Shown here in pieces: positions 34,877 to 44,071 of a DNA stretch of 64,000 nt. The DNA is taken from positions 1 to 64,000 of the forward strand of contig NZ_FMWL01000011.1 in the NCBI RefSeq assembly GCF_900103005.1, read 5' to 3'. Under the pieces are notes generated by a model. It saw nothing but the letters and a program-made list of their open reading frames with translations. It was not told the DNA's origin and ran no database searches. The stretch comes from Acidaminobacter hydrogenoformans DSM 2784. Its GTDB lineage: Bacteria; Bacillota; Clostridia; Peptostreptococcales; Acidaminobacteraceae. Made by a program: the position numbers and the translations under genes. How positions within the stretch are numbered: position 1 is the stretch's first letter; each line of letters opens with the position of its first letter.

Positions 34877-36646
34877 ATGAAAAAACCATGCCTGCCTATC
34901 ATCCTTCTATTGGTACTGTCCAGCCTGACACTACCCTCATCAGCAATCACAAGCGCGTCAACCGCTCCTTCATCCTGGTCCGCACCCTACGTCACAGCAG
35001 TCACCAAAGAGCCAGGTCTCGACGTCACACGACTGCTGAATAGCTATCAGAACCGAATCACCCGAGGCGAGTTCGCCTATCTGGCCGTCTCCCTCTACGA
35101 CTACTACACAGGAAACACACCGGAAGCTGGTCAGGCGAGCTTCACCGACACCTCTGATCCATATGTACTCGCGGCAAAAAACGCCGGCATAGTCAGCGGC
35201 TACGAGGATGGGACCTTTCGTCCCAACAACCAGATCCGCAGGGACGAGCTGGCCACGCTATTTGTGAATCTTTTCAAAGCCACAAACCTCACCTTTAAAC
35301 CCGCTGACACCAACCGCTTTGCGGACGATACCAGCATTCAAACCTGGGCCAAAGCCTCCGTCTACACCGCAAAGGCCAACGGCATAGTCAGCGGCGTGGG
35401 GGCGAACACCTTCAACCCAGCGGGTACTGCCACCAGAGAAGAAGCCCTGATCATGCTCTACAAAGCCACGCGGCTCCGCGGCGACAACCCTGTCATGGAA
35501 GTCCACTTTATAGATGTGGGGCAGGGGGATGCGGCGCTCATCATAAAAGGCGATCAGACCATGCTGATTGACGGTGGCACACCACAGAGCGACGGTGTGA
35601 TCGTCAACTACCTGAGAGCTCAGGGCCTGACACAGCTGGATTACCTCATTGCCACCCATCCCCATGTGGACCACATTGGCGGTCTGGACAGCGTGCTGAA
35701 AACCTTTGAAGTCGACAAAGTGATCATGCCAGAAGTCACCCAGGATACACCGACCTTTGCGACTTTTACCAGCGCGCTGAAGACGGAAAGTCTCACGCCG
35801 CTCAGTCCCCAGGCGGGGGCACGCTACACCTTGGGAAAAGCGGACTTTACCTTATTGGCGCCAAATCAAGGCATTTATGACAATCTGAATGACCATTCCA
35901 TAGTCCTGAAGCTCACAGACGGCGTCAATGACTTCCTCTTTACCGCAGACGCGACGGCGCTTTCAGAAAACGAGATGCTTCAAAGCTTTAGAAGCCACCT
36001 CAGTGCAGAAGTCCTCAAAGTCTCCCATCATGGCAGCGACGACGCCTCAAGCACAAACTTCCTCAATGCGGTCTCTCCTAAATATGCGGTGATCAGCGCA
36101 GGTACCGGCAACGACTATGGCCTGCCATCCCTCGTCGTCCTTAACCGCCTTGCCTCCATGAACGTGAAGCTCTATAGGACCGATCAGCTTGGCACCATAG
36201 TGGCGAAAAGTGATGGCATCACCATCAGCTTTGACAAAGTCCCTACCGCTGCGGCTTGGCTTCCGGGCACGAGCACGACTTCCACGACAACCCCAGCGCC
36301 AGTTCCAGCTCCTATTGTAAGCCCTGTGCCAGCCGCTCCGGGCACCGTTGTACCTAATGGCATTATCATCAGCTTGCTGGAAAAGGGCACCGAGCTTGTC
36401 ACCATCAAAAACACGACCACGGCAGACGTCAATCTGCAAGGGTACATTCTGGTCTCAGAGAAAGGCAATCAGATTTACGATTTCCCGAACTACCTCCTAA
36501 AAGCCGGCGCCTCTGTCAAAGTTGCCAGTGGAGACGCCACCGGAGACCTCAAATGGACCACACAGAATGTGTGGAACAACTCCGATCCGGATCCGGCAGC
36601 CTTATACGATAGCAAAGATGTGCTGGTGTCAAGGGTAGTGAAATAA
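34877..36646 (+). CDS. secreted SLH - ComEC-like metallo-beta-lactamase - lamin-tail protein
   Basis: 589 residues from ATG 34877 (AAAGGGG upstream). A signal peptide is followed by two visible SLH repeats (each with A-x-x-x-GIVSG and R-x-E-A/L), a metallo-beta-lactamase domain of the ComEC/Rec2 C-terminal type (VHFIDVGQGDAALI, THPHVDHIGGLDS near residue 260, VSHHGSDDAS), a Thr/Pro linker and a C-terminal lamin-tail domain. SLH repeats anchor it to the cell wall, so it is a surface hydrolase. ComEC-like domains are thought to degrade DNA strands, and lamin-tail domains often accompany secreted nucleases. Extracellular nuclease is the likeliest role. Confidence 0.85.
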   Translation: MKKPCLPIILLLVLSSLTLPSSAITSASTAPSSWSAPYVTAVTKEPGLDVTRLLNSYQNRITRGEFAYLAVSLYDYYTGNTPEAGQASFTDTSDPYVLAAKNAGIVSGYEDGTFRPNNQIRRDELATLFVNLFKATNLTFKPADTNRFADDTSIQTWAKASVYTAKANGIVSGVGANTFNPAGTATREEALIMLYKATRLRGDNPVMEVHFIDVGQGDAALIIKGDQTMLIDGGTPQSDGVIVNYLRAQGLTQLDYLIATHPHVDHIGGLDSVLKTFEVDKVIMPEVTQDTPTFATFTSALKTESLTPLSPQAGARYTLGKADFTLLAPNQGIYDNLNDHSIVLKLTDGVNDFLFTADATALSENEMLQSFRSHLSAEVLKVSHHGSDDASSTNFLNAVSPKYAVISAGTGNDYGLPSLVVLNRLASMNVKLYRTDQLGTIVAKSDGITISFDKVPTAAAWLPGTSTTSTTTPAPVPAPIVSPVPAAPGTVVPNGIIISLLEKGTELVTIKNTTTADVNLQGYILVSEKGNQIYDFPNYLLKAGASVKVASGDATGDLKWTTQNVWNNSDPDPAALYDSKDVLVSRVVK

Positions 36647-36803
36647 GGCCAGCAATTCATAGGATTACAGGCTGCCTCTAACAAAAGTAAAATAAACTTT
36701 AAGAGGTTATAATATCACCACAACGGCTAGACCATTTTTAAAAACTCGGATATACGGTGCAGTTTGAAAACACATTGACCAGAGGCATATTATCATAAAT
36801 GCT

Positions 36804-36845
36804 AAACAACCCACACCATTTTAAGCGGTGTGGGCTGTTTAATTT
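36804..36845. terminator. terminator between convergent genes
   Basis: Stem AAACAACCCACACC / GGTGTGGGCTGTTT with one mismatch, T-rich tail. Serves the SLH gene and possibly the zinc-ribbon gene. Confidence 0.8.
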
Positions 36846-36891
36846 TGGTGTTTAAAATATTTGATTCTCTCCTGGCTCCGAGTTTATTCGA

Positions 36892-37209
36892 TTAACCATT
36901 TCTTTTTCGTTTAGCCTTTTTCCGCGAAAAGTGCCGAATCAGGATCTCGCTGTTCACCAATTTGTTTAACACCATAAATGGAAAAAAGAAGATCCAAAAG
37001 AATAAGAATAAATAACGGCTGATATTCGTTCTCGGATTTTTATTGCCGTGTTTCAGAGAGGTTGTGCCGCTGCTAAGGGTTTTGTTGGAGATTAAATCAT
37101 GAAGTGATAGATCATTTTGGCTGGATTCATGCGTAGCAGGATCGCCACATTTGCTGCAGAACCTATTCTTTGCAGCCATTTGAGTGCCACATGTCGCGCA
37201 GTATTTCAT
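36892..37209 (-). CDS. zinc-ribbon membrane protein
   Basis: 105 residues. An N-terminal zinc ribbon (YCATCGTQM...FCSKCGDP) is followed by a polar linker and one hydrophobic helix (YLFLFFWIFFFPFMVLNKLV), then a basic tail. AGAAGG lies 9 bases before ATG 37209. Such proteins are common and of unknown function. Confidence 0.7.
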   Translation of the reverse strand: MKYCATCGTQMAAKNRFCSKCGDPATHESSQNDLSLHDLISNKTLSSGTTSLKHGNKNPRTNISRYLFLFFWIFFFPFMVLNKLVNSEILIRHFSRKKAKRKRNG

Positions 37210-37601
37210 TATTGACACCTTCTCTTGATGGATTGTGACGCTTATACGTTGTATCAGTCCATCATATCTTAAATTTTACTGTTGTGCGGGTTTGAAAACG
37301 ATATATATTTGATACGCTAATATGGGTTGCCTGGCGGTGATCGTGCTGTTTGATCTATTTGGAAAAATCGATTCGAATGGATTTCTTATAATAACAACAA
37401 AATAAGGTAATAGTGATGCCGATTGTTTTAAGCAAGCTCTAAGAATCCTAAGTACATTTCCCTGTGTGTAAATTGTCATTCGATTTTCTCTGCCAATGCA
37501 TTCGACATTATTAGACACAACAATTTCCAATTCTATAGAAGGATTCCTGGAAATAATCTCGAATGTTATATTGTGGAGAATGTGGGAGGTGTCATAAGCG
37601 C
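37210..37601. other. AT-rich intergenic region
   Basis: No gene with a ribosome binding site, no repeat and no terminator seen. A one-mismatch relative of the 10-mer (TGCCGATTGT) is at 37417-37426. It should contain divergent promoters for the zinc-ribbon protein and the helicase. Confidence 0.4.
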
Positions 37602-40600
37602 ATGGAGCCTAAAACAGGCCTGTACGAAGAAGTGATCTCTGAAGCCCTGAGGTCTCAGCTGGAAACCCTTCAGGCTTACGAACAAGAAACTCAGAAAATC
37701 GATCCTGCGGAGGCTTATCTGATCCTTTCCAAATACACTGGACAGGTGATTAAACGCGCCCTTCGTCTGGTGCGCGAAGAAAAAAGCGGATCCAGCAGTA
37801 TCATTGACCATGATGACCACGACAACCATGACACCGATCCTGATCATTCTGACAAGCAAGACAACAAAACCCTTGCCCGGCAAGTGGCGCTGTGCAACGA
37901 GATCATTGAGCTGCTTTCAAGAGTGACGAAGCAGGATGATCTTTTAACCTATAAAATCAGCGAGCAGCACGAGCTGCTGCTGTCCCTTTACATAAAAATT
38001 AATACCATGAGGGCCCTTAATAAAGAAAAAGCAGCCCTCAGGCCGTTGACGCCACTTTCAGAGAGCTCGCTGTTTACAGGGGCTTCCGTTGAGCCCAATA
38101 TGGTCAGCGAAATTAAAAAAGAGATTCTGACCTCAGACAGGATCGACATATTGATGTCTTTTATAAAGCTCAGCGGTCTGCTGCTGATCCTTGAGGAAAT
38201 CAAAACCTTTATTTCAGAAAGTCCTAACCGCAAAGTCCGCTTCATTACGACCTCTTATATGGGTGCTACGGACTATAAAGCTCTAAAGGTCCTCAGCGAG
38301 ATCCCCAAGGTGGAAGTGAAAATGTCCTTCAACACCGACCAGTCCAGGCTTCACGCCAAAGCCTATCTGTTTGAACGCCAGACTGGTTTTTCAACGGCTT
38401 ACATAGGCTCCTCAAATCTCTCAAAAGCCGCCATTACCAATGGTCTGGAATGGAACGTAAAGCTCTCAGAACGGGATTCCTTTGAGATCATCAGAAAGTT
38501 TCAGGCGACCTTTGAAAGCTACTGGAACGACCCTGAATTTGAAACCGTCCGTCTGGATGATCCACAAAGCGCAGATCGCGTTAGGACCGCGCTACTCCAG
38601 AATCAGACCATACAAACGGGCGCCCAGCACAAAGAACTCCTCTTCGATCTCACCCCCCACCCGTTCCAGAAAGAAATGCTGGATCACCTCCAGGCAGAAC
38701 GGGAAATTCACGGCCGTTACAGGAACCTTCTAATCGCTGCCACGGGGACAGGGAAAACGGTGGTATCTGCCTTCGACTACGTCCGCTTTGTCCAGAGCGT
38801 TAAAGAAGAACACAAAGAAGTCATGAAACCCCGCCTTCTGTTCATTGCCCACCGCAAAGAGATTCTGGATCAGAGCCTTCGAACCTTCCGGGTCATCCTA
38901 AAAGACCAGAATTTTGGCGAAGTCTTCTACGGCGGTAAGGAGCCCACGCAGCTGGATCACCTTTTTATGAGCATCCAGACCTTTAATGCCAAAGCCTTCC
39001 ACAAGGCGACAAAACCTGACTTATACGACTTCATCATCATAGACGAGTTCCACCACGCTGCAGCCAGCTCCTACCAGAGACTTCTGGCCCACTACGAGCC
39101 CAAGATCCTGCTGGGTTTAACCGCAACGCCAGAGCGCATGGATGGCAAGGATGTCTTCAAATATTTCAATCACTACGTTGCATCTGAGCTGCGCCTGCCA
39201 GAGGCCATTGACCGCCAGCTCCTGGCCCCATTCCTCTATTTTGGTCTCGCGGACAGCGTGGATTATTCCAAAATGAAATGGGACGGCAAATATAACGTCG
39301 AGGAACTGACGACCGAATACACGGCCAATGACCGCCGCGCCAGTCTGGTTTACCAGAAGGTAGAGGAATACCTGAGCGACCTCAGCGCGGTAAAAGCCAT
39401 TGGCTTCTGCGTGTCCCAGTCCCACGCCAGACACATGAACGCCTATTTCCAGAAGCGCGGTCTGAAGTCTGAGGTCGTCCTGGCGGATACGGACGCAGAT
39501 ACCCGAGAGGGCGCCCAAAGGCGTTTAGCCAGCGGCGAAACCAACTTCATCTTCACCGTGGATCTCTACAACGAGGGCGTCGACATCCCGGAGCTCAACA
39601 CCGTACTCTTTCTGCGTCCTACGGAGAGCCTCACGGTCTTTCTTCAGCAGCTGGGCCGGGGGCTGCGCCTCAGTCCGGGAAAAGAGCACCTCACTGTCCT
39701 GGATTTCATAGGCCAGGCGCATAAAAACTATCAAACCCGCTTTGAGGAAAAGTACCGGGCCGTCTTTGAGAAGAGCCGCCACAGACTCGCTCACCAGATT
39801 GAATACAACGTCTTTAAGCTGCCAAGAGGCTGCTATTTACAGTTTGAAAAAGTCGCGAAGGACTATGTCCTGCGGGGTCTGAAGCAGGTCACGCTGAATG
39901 TCCGCTTCCTGACCCAAAAGCTCCAGAACTTTGAGGCGGACACCAAACAGCCGCTCACCCTCAGCGCCTTTCTCGATCACCATAAGCTCACCCTGCACGA
40001 CTTCTATGGCACGGGAAGCAAGCCTCGCAGCCTTTATACGCTTCTCCCTCCGGAGGGCTTTGAACCCTCAGAGGCCTACCTGAAAAATGTCAAACGCTTC
40101 AGGAATCTCTTTCATCTGAATTCCAGGCGCTTTCTCCGCTTCATCTTGAATTACATTGAGGAGAAAGGCTGGGAGAAGAAGTCGCGGAATAATCCCATGG
40201 AAACCAGGCTGGAAGCCATGCTGTACTACACCTTCTTTTCAAAATATCCAGGGAAGCTTGGTTATAAAAACTTTAAAGACGCTTTAAAGACAGTTTTTGC
40301 CGATGGTCCCACCACCCCCGAAATCTCCCAAATCTGCACCTACCTGCTCGAAAAAATCGATTTTGTAGACGCGCCCGTGGACCTGGGCTTCGAGTGCCCT
40401 TTAGATCTTCACTGCGCCTACTCCAGAGATCAGCTGATGGCAGGCCTTGGCGCATTTGATGCGCTAACGAGCCAGGAATTCAGGGAGGGCGTCAAATACC
40501 TGAAGGATCAGAAGCTGGACCTGTTCCTGATCAACCTCAACAAGTCCGAAAAGGATTTTTCACCTTCCACCATGTATGAGGACTATGCCATCAACAGCAG

Positions 40601-40865
40601 GTTGTTCCACTGGCAGAGCCAAAGCACCACCAGTGTGGAAAGTGCGACAGGACAAAGATATATCCACCATAGGAAAAACGGTCATCAGATCCTGCTGTTT
40701 GTCCGGGAATATAAGAAAGCTAATGGTCTGACCGCACCATTTATTTATCTTGGGAAGGCGAATTACATCAAGCACGAAGGATCAAAGCCTATCAGCTTTG
40801 TCTGGGAGCTTGAGCAGGAGATGCCAGCCAGTCTGGTGGTTAGGGCGAATAAGAGTGTGATGTAG
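37602..40865 (+). CDS. PLD/HKD nuclease - SF2 helicase - DUF3427 protein
   Basis: About 1087 residues from ATG 37602 (GGGAGGT upstream); the frame also has an ATG at 37563. The domains are an N-terminal helical part with an Asp/His-rich insert (67-88), a phospholipase-D-type nuclease (RLHAKAYLF...GSSNLS, near 250-275), an SF2 helicase (ATGTGKT near 380, DEFHH, LTATPER, GRGLR near 685) and a DUF3427-like C-terminus. One HKD motif is visible, so the nuclease probably acts as a dimer. Such proteins are suspected DNA-defence or repair enzymes. It precedes a second nuclease-helicase and a HIT gene on the same strand. TGCCGATGGT at 40298-40307 encodes Ala-Asp-Gly. Confidence 0.85.
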   Translation: MEPKTGLYEEVISEALRSQLETLQAYEQETQKIDPAEAYLILSKYTGQVIKRALRLVREEKSGSSSIIDHDDHDNHDTDPDHSDKQDNKTLARQVALCNEIIELLSRVTKQDDLLTYKISEQHELLLSLYIKINTMRALNKEKAALRPLTPLSESSLFTGASVEPNMVSEIKKEILTSDRIDILMSFIKLSGLLLILEEIKTFISESPNRKVRFITTSYMGATDYKALKVLSEIPKVEVKMSFNTDQSRLHAKAYLFERQTGFSTAYIGSSNLSKAAITNGLEWNVKLSERDSFEIIRKFQATFESYWNDPEFETVRLDDPQSADRVRTALLQNQTIQTGAQHKELLFDLTPHPFQKEMLDHLQAEREIHGRYRNLLIAATGTGKTVVSAFDYVRFVQSVKEEHKEVMKPRLLFIAHRKEILDQSLRTFRVILKDQNFGEVFYGGKEPTQLDHLFMSIQTFNAKAFHKATKPDLYDFIIIDEFHHAAASSYQRLLAHYEPKILLGLTATPERMDGKDVFKYFNHYVASELRLPEAIDRQLLAPFLYFGLADSVDYSKMKWDGKYNVEELTTEYTANDRRASLVYQKVEEYLSDLSAVKAIGFCVSQSHARHMNAYFQKRGLKSEVVLADTDADTREGAQRRLASGETNFIFTVDLYNEGVDIPELNTVLFLRPTESLTVFLQQLGRGLRLSPGKEHLTVLDFIGQAHKNYQTRFEEKYRAVFEKSRHRLAHQIEYNVFKLPRGCYLQFEKVAKDYVLRGLKQVTLNVRFLTQKLQNFEADTKQPLTLSAFLDHHKLTLHDFYGTGSKPRSLYTLLPPEGFEPSEAYLKNVKRFRNLFHLNSRRFLRFILNYIEEKGWEKKSRNNPMETRLEAMLYYTFFSKYPGKLGYKNFKDALKTVFADGPTTPEISQICTYLLEKIDFVDAPVDLGFECPLDLHCAYSRDQLMAGLGAFDALTSQEFREGVKYLKDQKLDLFLINLNKSEKDFSPSTMYEDYAINSRLFHWQSQSTTSVESATGQRYIHHRKNGHQILLFVREYKKANGLTAPFIYLGKANYIKHEGSKPISFVWELEQEMPASLVVRANKSVM

Positions 40866-40960
40866 GGGAACGGATTTGATGAAACCTACAATGGCGTAGT
40901 AATTGGTTTGTTGAAAAAACTATCTAAATATCATTGATTATGAAATGAGTGATTTTTTTC

Positions 40961-43474
40961 ATGGTGCAAGATTATGGACAACTTCAACAAGGAGCCTACT
41001 TCGACCAACTGCAGCACAATGAGGTTGTTCTTTCGCGCGCTTATAATCAATCCAATGATTGCATAGTAATAGTTGATAATAACGAAATCTTCTCAACCCC
41101 CTTCCCCTACAAACGCTACTGTCAAAAACAAAATGAATGGATGCGCCAGCATAAAAGGGTCTATCGATTTATTGAAGGCGACATTGAACTGGAAAGGTTT
41201 TTGAATGATCATTTTGTTGAAGAGGAAGCGGAATATCAGCTTGGAAGAACCTTTAACAGAGAAGGCGTTATAGCAGACCCCACACCCCTCGAATACCGCT
41301 TTGAGGAATGCTTTGCGGAAGCCTATGGAGAAGAAGCTTTGAAATTCATTAAACGGGAATACGCCTTTATCACTGAAGAGGGTAGGACTGCCTATGTGGA
41401 TTATGCCCTGTTTAAAAAGGATGGGACTTGGATCGCTATTGAAGAAAATGGCGTCATGTATCATCATCCGAATATCATAGGTAAAGCGAAATACCGGCAG
41501 ATATTGAAGAAACAAAACTCCGTGATTGCCGCCAATGGCATTGTTTTCAGATGGGACACGGAGAGTCTCGCGAACCGCGAAAAAATTGTTGATGAGCTGA
41601 AGGAATTCATTGGTGACATCAATGACTATTTGATTCAATATGCTATGGTCTCTCAGCGAGGCTTCGTTTTGCATGAACACCAGACGGATTATTTAAATGA
41701 TCTTTCAGTGGACAGAAGTGAAGGTAAAGGCTCTGCGCTTGTAGTTCTGCCAACAGGGACAGGAAAAACCACTATCGCGCTGGAAGATATGAAAAGGTTG
41801 GCGGATAGCAAAGGAAAACTTAACGCGTTGGTACTTGCACCAACCTTGGATCTGACCAGACAGTGGGAGAGGGAAGCCAAGCACTATCAGAATAAGGTCG
41901 GAAAAATTGAAGTGGTTACCTATGCCAGTGCCGCAAGACAGTACTACAAAGACGCGCCAGGCAAATACCACTATGTGGTAGTGGATGAGGCGCATCATGG
42001 TGTCGCGCCTGTTCTCAAGAAAGCAATTCAGCACTATCAGCCGGATTTCATGCTGGGATTAACGGCAACAGACAAACGGTTGGATGCTCGAAAGCTTGAA
42101 AGTGTCTTTGGGAGCTATGAGGAGAAGCTGGACCTGAGGCAAGCTATTGAAAAAGGACTATTGTGTCAGATCCGGGCCTTTAGGCTTGAAAGCAATATTG
42201 ATCTTTCAGAAGTGAGATTTAATGGAAAAGATTATGTATCAGCGGATCTTGAGCGACGCATCCGAGTAAGTTCAAGAAACGAGCTCATAGTGGATGTCCT
42301 ACATAAATATTTCTATACAAAGCTGCCTGGAAAGTCGGGTTTGATTTTTTGCGTCAGTGTCGCTCATGCGAAAGAAATGGCGAGACTATTGAAGGCGAGA
42401 GGGTTTGGGGCGGAGTCGGTGGATGGGAAGGATTACCATCGGCAACAAAAAATTGAGAAGTATATGAAACAGGAAATTCAGTTCCTGTGCACCTGCAGCC
42501 TGCTAAGCGAAGGCTGGGATGCGCCGCATACTTCAGTCATTGTCATGGCAAGGCCAACGCTGTCAAAGGTTCTATACACGCAGCAGCTGGGAAGAGGGAC
42601 GCGGCTTGCTGAGGGCAAGGAGGCGCTTTACGTCATTGACGTGGTGGATCAGTATGGTTCATTTGGGCAGGTCAGCAATCGCCCATGGTCAGTGCATGGA
42701 TTATTTGGACTTGAGGATTATCAGGTCTTTGGAAATCTTTTTATGCGCACTGGGGATGCTTCGGAGGAGCTTGTCTTATTGGAGACAACTCACGAAAGCC
42801 TGGTCAAGCTGCAGCCTTTTGAACTTTTCACAATGCAAAAAGTTTATGAAGACTATCTCTCTGTTGAGATGCTGGCCAGAGAACTTTTTGTTTCTACGGG
42901 CACTGTGAACAGCTGGCTGATTAAGGGTGAGATCAAGGCGGATGTTACGATTCCTATGGGGAGGAGTTCGATCAAATTATTCCGTCCGGCTCAGGTCGTT
43001 GAGATCCGTCAGCTGAAAGGCCTGAGTGAGCATACAGAGGAAACGCTGGTCGATGACTTCTGGGCGTTTATTGATGAGCGGACTTATACCTACAGCTATA
43101 AGATGTATTTCATGCTTTCGCTGCTCGAAAACGTGGACAGCACAGGTGACGCGGATATTCAGGGGCTGATGGAGCGGTATAGGGTATATTACCTTGAGCG
43201 TCATGAAAAAGGGTTGATGGTTGACCGGGAAAATTGTCCTTATGGCAATATGGCCTATATTATGGATGACAAGGTGCTGATTAAAAGCATCCTTTCAAAT
43301 CCTTTTGAAAAATTTGAGCGCAAGCGTTTCATGTATTATGCCAAGGATCTGAAGAAGATTTCATTTCATCACAGAATATGGGATGCGTTGACCCAGGGTG
43401 ATGGACTCGAGCGGTTGAGAAGTAGAATGCTTGAAGATTTGAAGAATTATTATGAGCCGCTTGGCGGGCTTTAA
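40961..43474 (+). CDS. restriction-endonuclease-like SF2 helicase
   Basis: About 837 residues; a GTG at 40949 is an alternative start and no strong ribosome binding site decides. Residues 100-215 resemble Vsr/DUF559-type nucleases: PLEYRFE, YVDYALF, IAIEENG and GIVFRW supply the E...D...E pattern. An SF2 helicase follows (PTGTGKT near 264, DEAHH near 341, LTATDKR, GRGTR near 543). Next comes a helix-turn-helix (SVEMLARELFVSTGTVNSWL) and a C-terminal domain of unknown type. It lies 95 bases after the PLD helicase. ACCATCGGCA lies at 42435-42444, read as Tyr-His-Arg-Gln. Confidence 0.8.
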   Translation: MVQDYGQLQQGAYFDQLQHNEVVLSRAYNQSNDCIVIVDNNEIFSTPFPYKRYCQKQNEWMRQHKRVYRFIEGDIELERFLNDHFVEEEAEYQLGRTFNREGVIADPTPLEYRFEECFAEAYGEEALKFIKREYAFITEEGRTAYVDYALFKKDGTWIAIEENGVMYHHPNIIGKAKYRQILKKQNSVIAANGIVFRWDTESLANREKIVDELKEFIGDINDYLIQYAMVSQRGFVLHEHQTDYLNDLSVDRSEGKGSALVVLPTGTGKTTIALEDMKRLADSKGKLNALVLAPTLDLTRQWEREAKHYQNKVGKIEVVTYASAARQYYKDAPGKYHYVVVDEAHHGVAPVLKKAIQHYQPDFMLGLTATDKRLDARKLESVFGSYEEKLDLRQAIEKGLLCQIRAFRLESNIDLSEVRFNGKDYVSADLERRIRVSSRNELIVDVLHKYFYTKLPGKSGLIFCVSVAHAKEMARLLKARGFGAESVDGKDYHRQQKIEKYMKQEIQFLCTCSLLSEGWDAPHTSVIVMARPTLSKVLYTQQLGRGTRLAEGKEALYVIDVVDQYGSFGQVSNRPWSVHGLFGLEDYQVFGNLFMRTGDASEELVLLETTHESLVKLQPFELFTMQKVYEDYLSVEMLARELFVSTGTVNSWLIKGEIKADVTIPMGRSSIKLFRPAQVVEIRQLKGLSEHTEETLVDDFWAFIDERTYTYSYKMYFMLSLLENVDSTGDADIQGLMERYRVYYLERHEKGLMVDRENCPYGNMAYIMDDKVLIKSILSNPFEKFERKRFMYYAKDLKKISFHHRIWDALTQGDGLERLRSRMLEDLKNYYEPLGGL

Positions 43475-43492
43475 TATTAATTGGAACTTGGT

Positions 43493-43522
43493 TTGAAGCT
43501 TTTGGGCTGAGTATGATAGAAT
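43493..43522 (+). promoter_or_regulatory. possible promoter of the HIT gene
   Basis: TTGAAG, 18 bases, TAGAAT, in the 79-base gap ahead of the HIT gene. If real, the HIT gene can be expressed apart from the helicases. Confidence 0.35.
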
Positions 43523-43553
43523 TCAGTTATATCATAGGATTGAAGGTGAACGT

Positions 43554-43946
43554 ATGAAAGTGTCAGGTTGTGTGTTTTGCGAGATGCCGACTTCTGCGTA
43601 TGTTGTTGAAAACGATTATTTTTTTGGCCTTTTTGACAAATATCCCGTTACGGAAGGGCATATGCTTATTATTCCTAAACGACATGCGGAGACTCTGTTT
43701 GAGTTGACCTCAGACGAAAGAAAATTCTTGTTTGAGCTGATTGAAGATGGTAAAGCACTTCTTGAGAAGAAATTTAACCCGGCAGGATTTAATTTTGGGG
43801 TCAATCAAGGTTTGAGTGCGGGTCAGACCATTCCGCATCTGCATCTCCATATTATCCCGAGGTACGAAGGGGATATGGCAGATCCAGAAGGTGGCGTCAG
43901 AGGTGTGATTCCTGAGAAGCAGAAATATAGACACAAAATGAAGTAA
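43554..43946 (+). CDS. HIT family hydrolase
   Basis: 130 residues. N-terminal CVFCEMP, then PKRHAETLFEL, and the histidine triad QTIPHLHLHIIPR (95-99). HIT proteins hydrolyse nucleoside phosphoramidates or dinucleotides such as ApnA. GAAGGTG precedes the ATG. It follows the two nuclease-helicases in the same direction and ends at a terminator, so it could be part of that cluster or an unrelated housekeeping gene. Confidence 0.9.
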   Translation: MKVSGCVFCEMPTSAYVVENDYFFGLFDKYPVTEGHMLIIPKRHAETLFELTSDERKFLFELIEDGKALLEKKFNPAGFNFGVNQGLSAGQTIPHLHLHIIPRYEGDMADPEGGVRGVIPEKQKYRHKMK

Positions 43947-43961
43947 GATTTGAAAATTGTG

Positions 43962-44006
43962 AGAGCCAAGACCATCGGCATAGACTGGTCTTGGCTCTTT
44001 ATTTTT
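43962..44006. terminator. GAGCCAAGACCA-family terminator, copy 1
   Basis: 13-bp stem AGAGCCAAGACCA / TGGTCTTGGCTCT with T tail, between convergent genes. The loop side contains an exact ACCATCGGCA (43971-43980). Identical over 38 bases to copy 2 at 54804. Confidence 0.92.
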
Positions 44007-44071
44007 AATTGGATCGACTATTCAAATTTTGCTGATTTTATCAATGTCTCATTCTCTAAAGTGTTCTTCCT

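Noticed and set aside
37276-37530. 84-codon minus-strand frame ahead of the PLD helicase
   Set aside because: No ribosome binding site, no domain, and unusual composition; probably chance.
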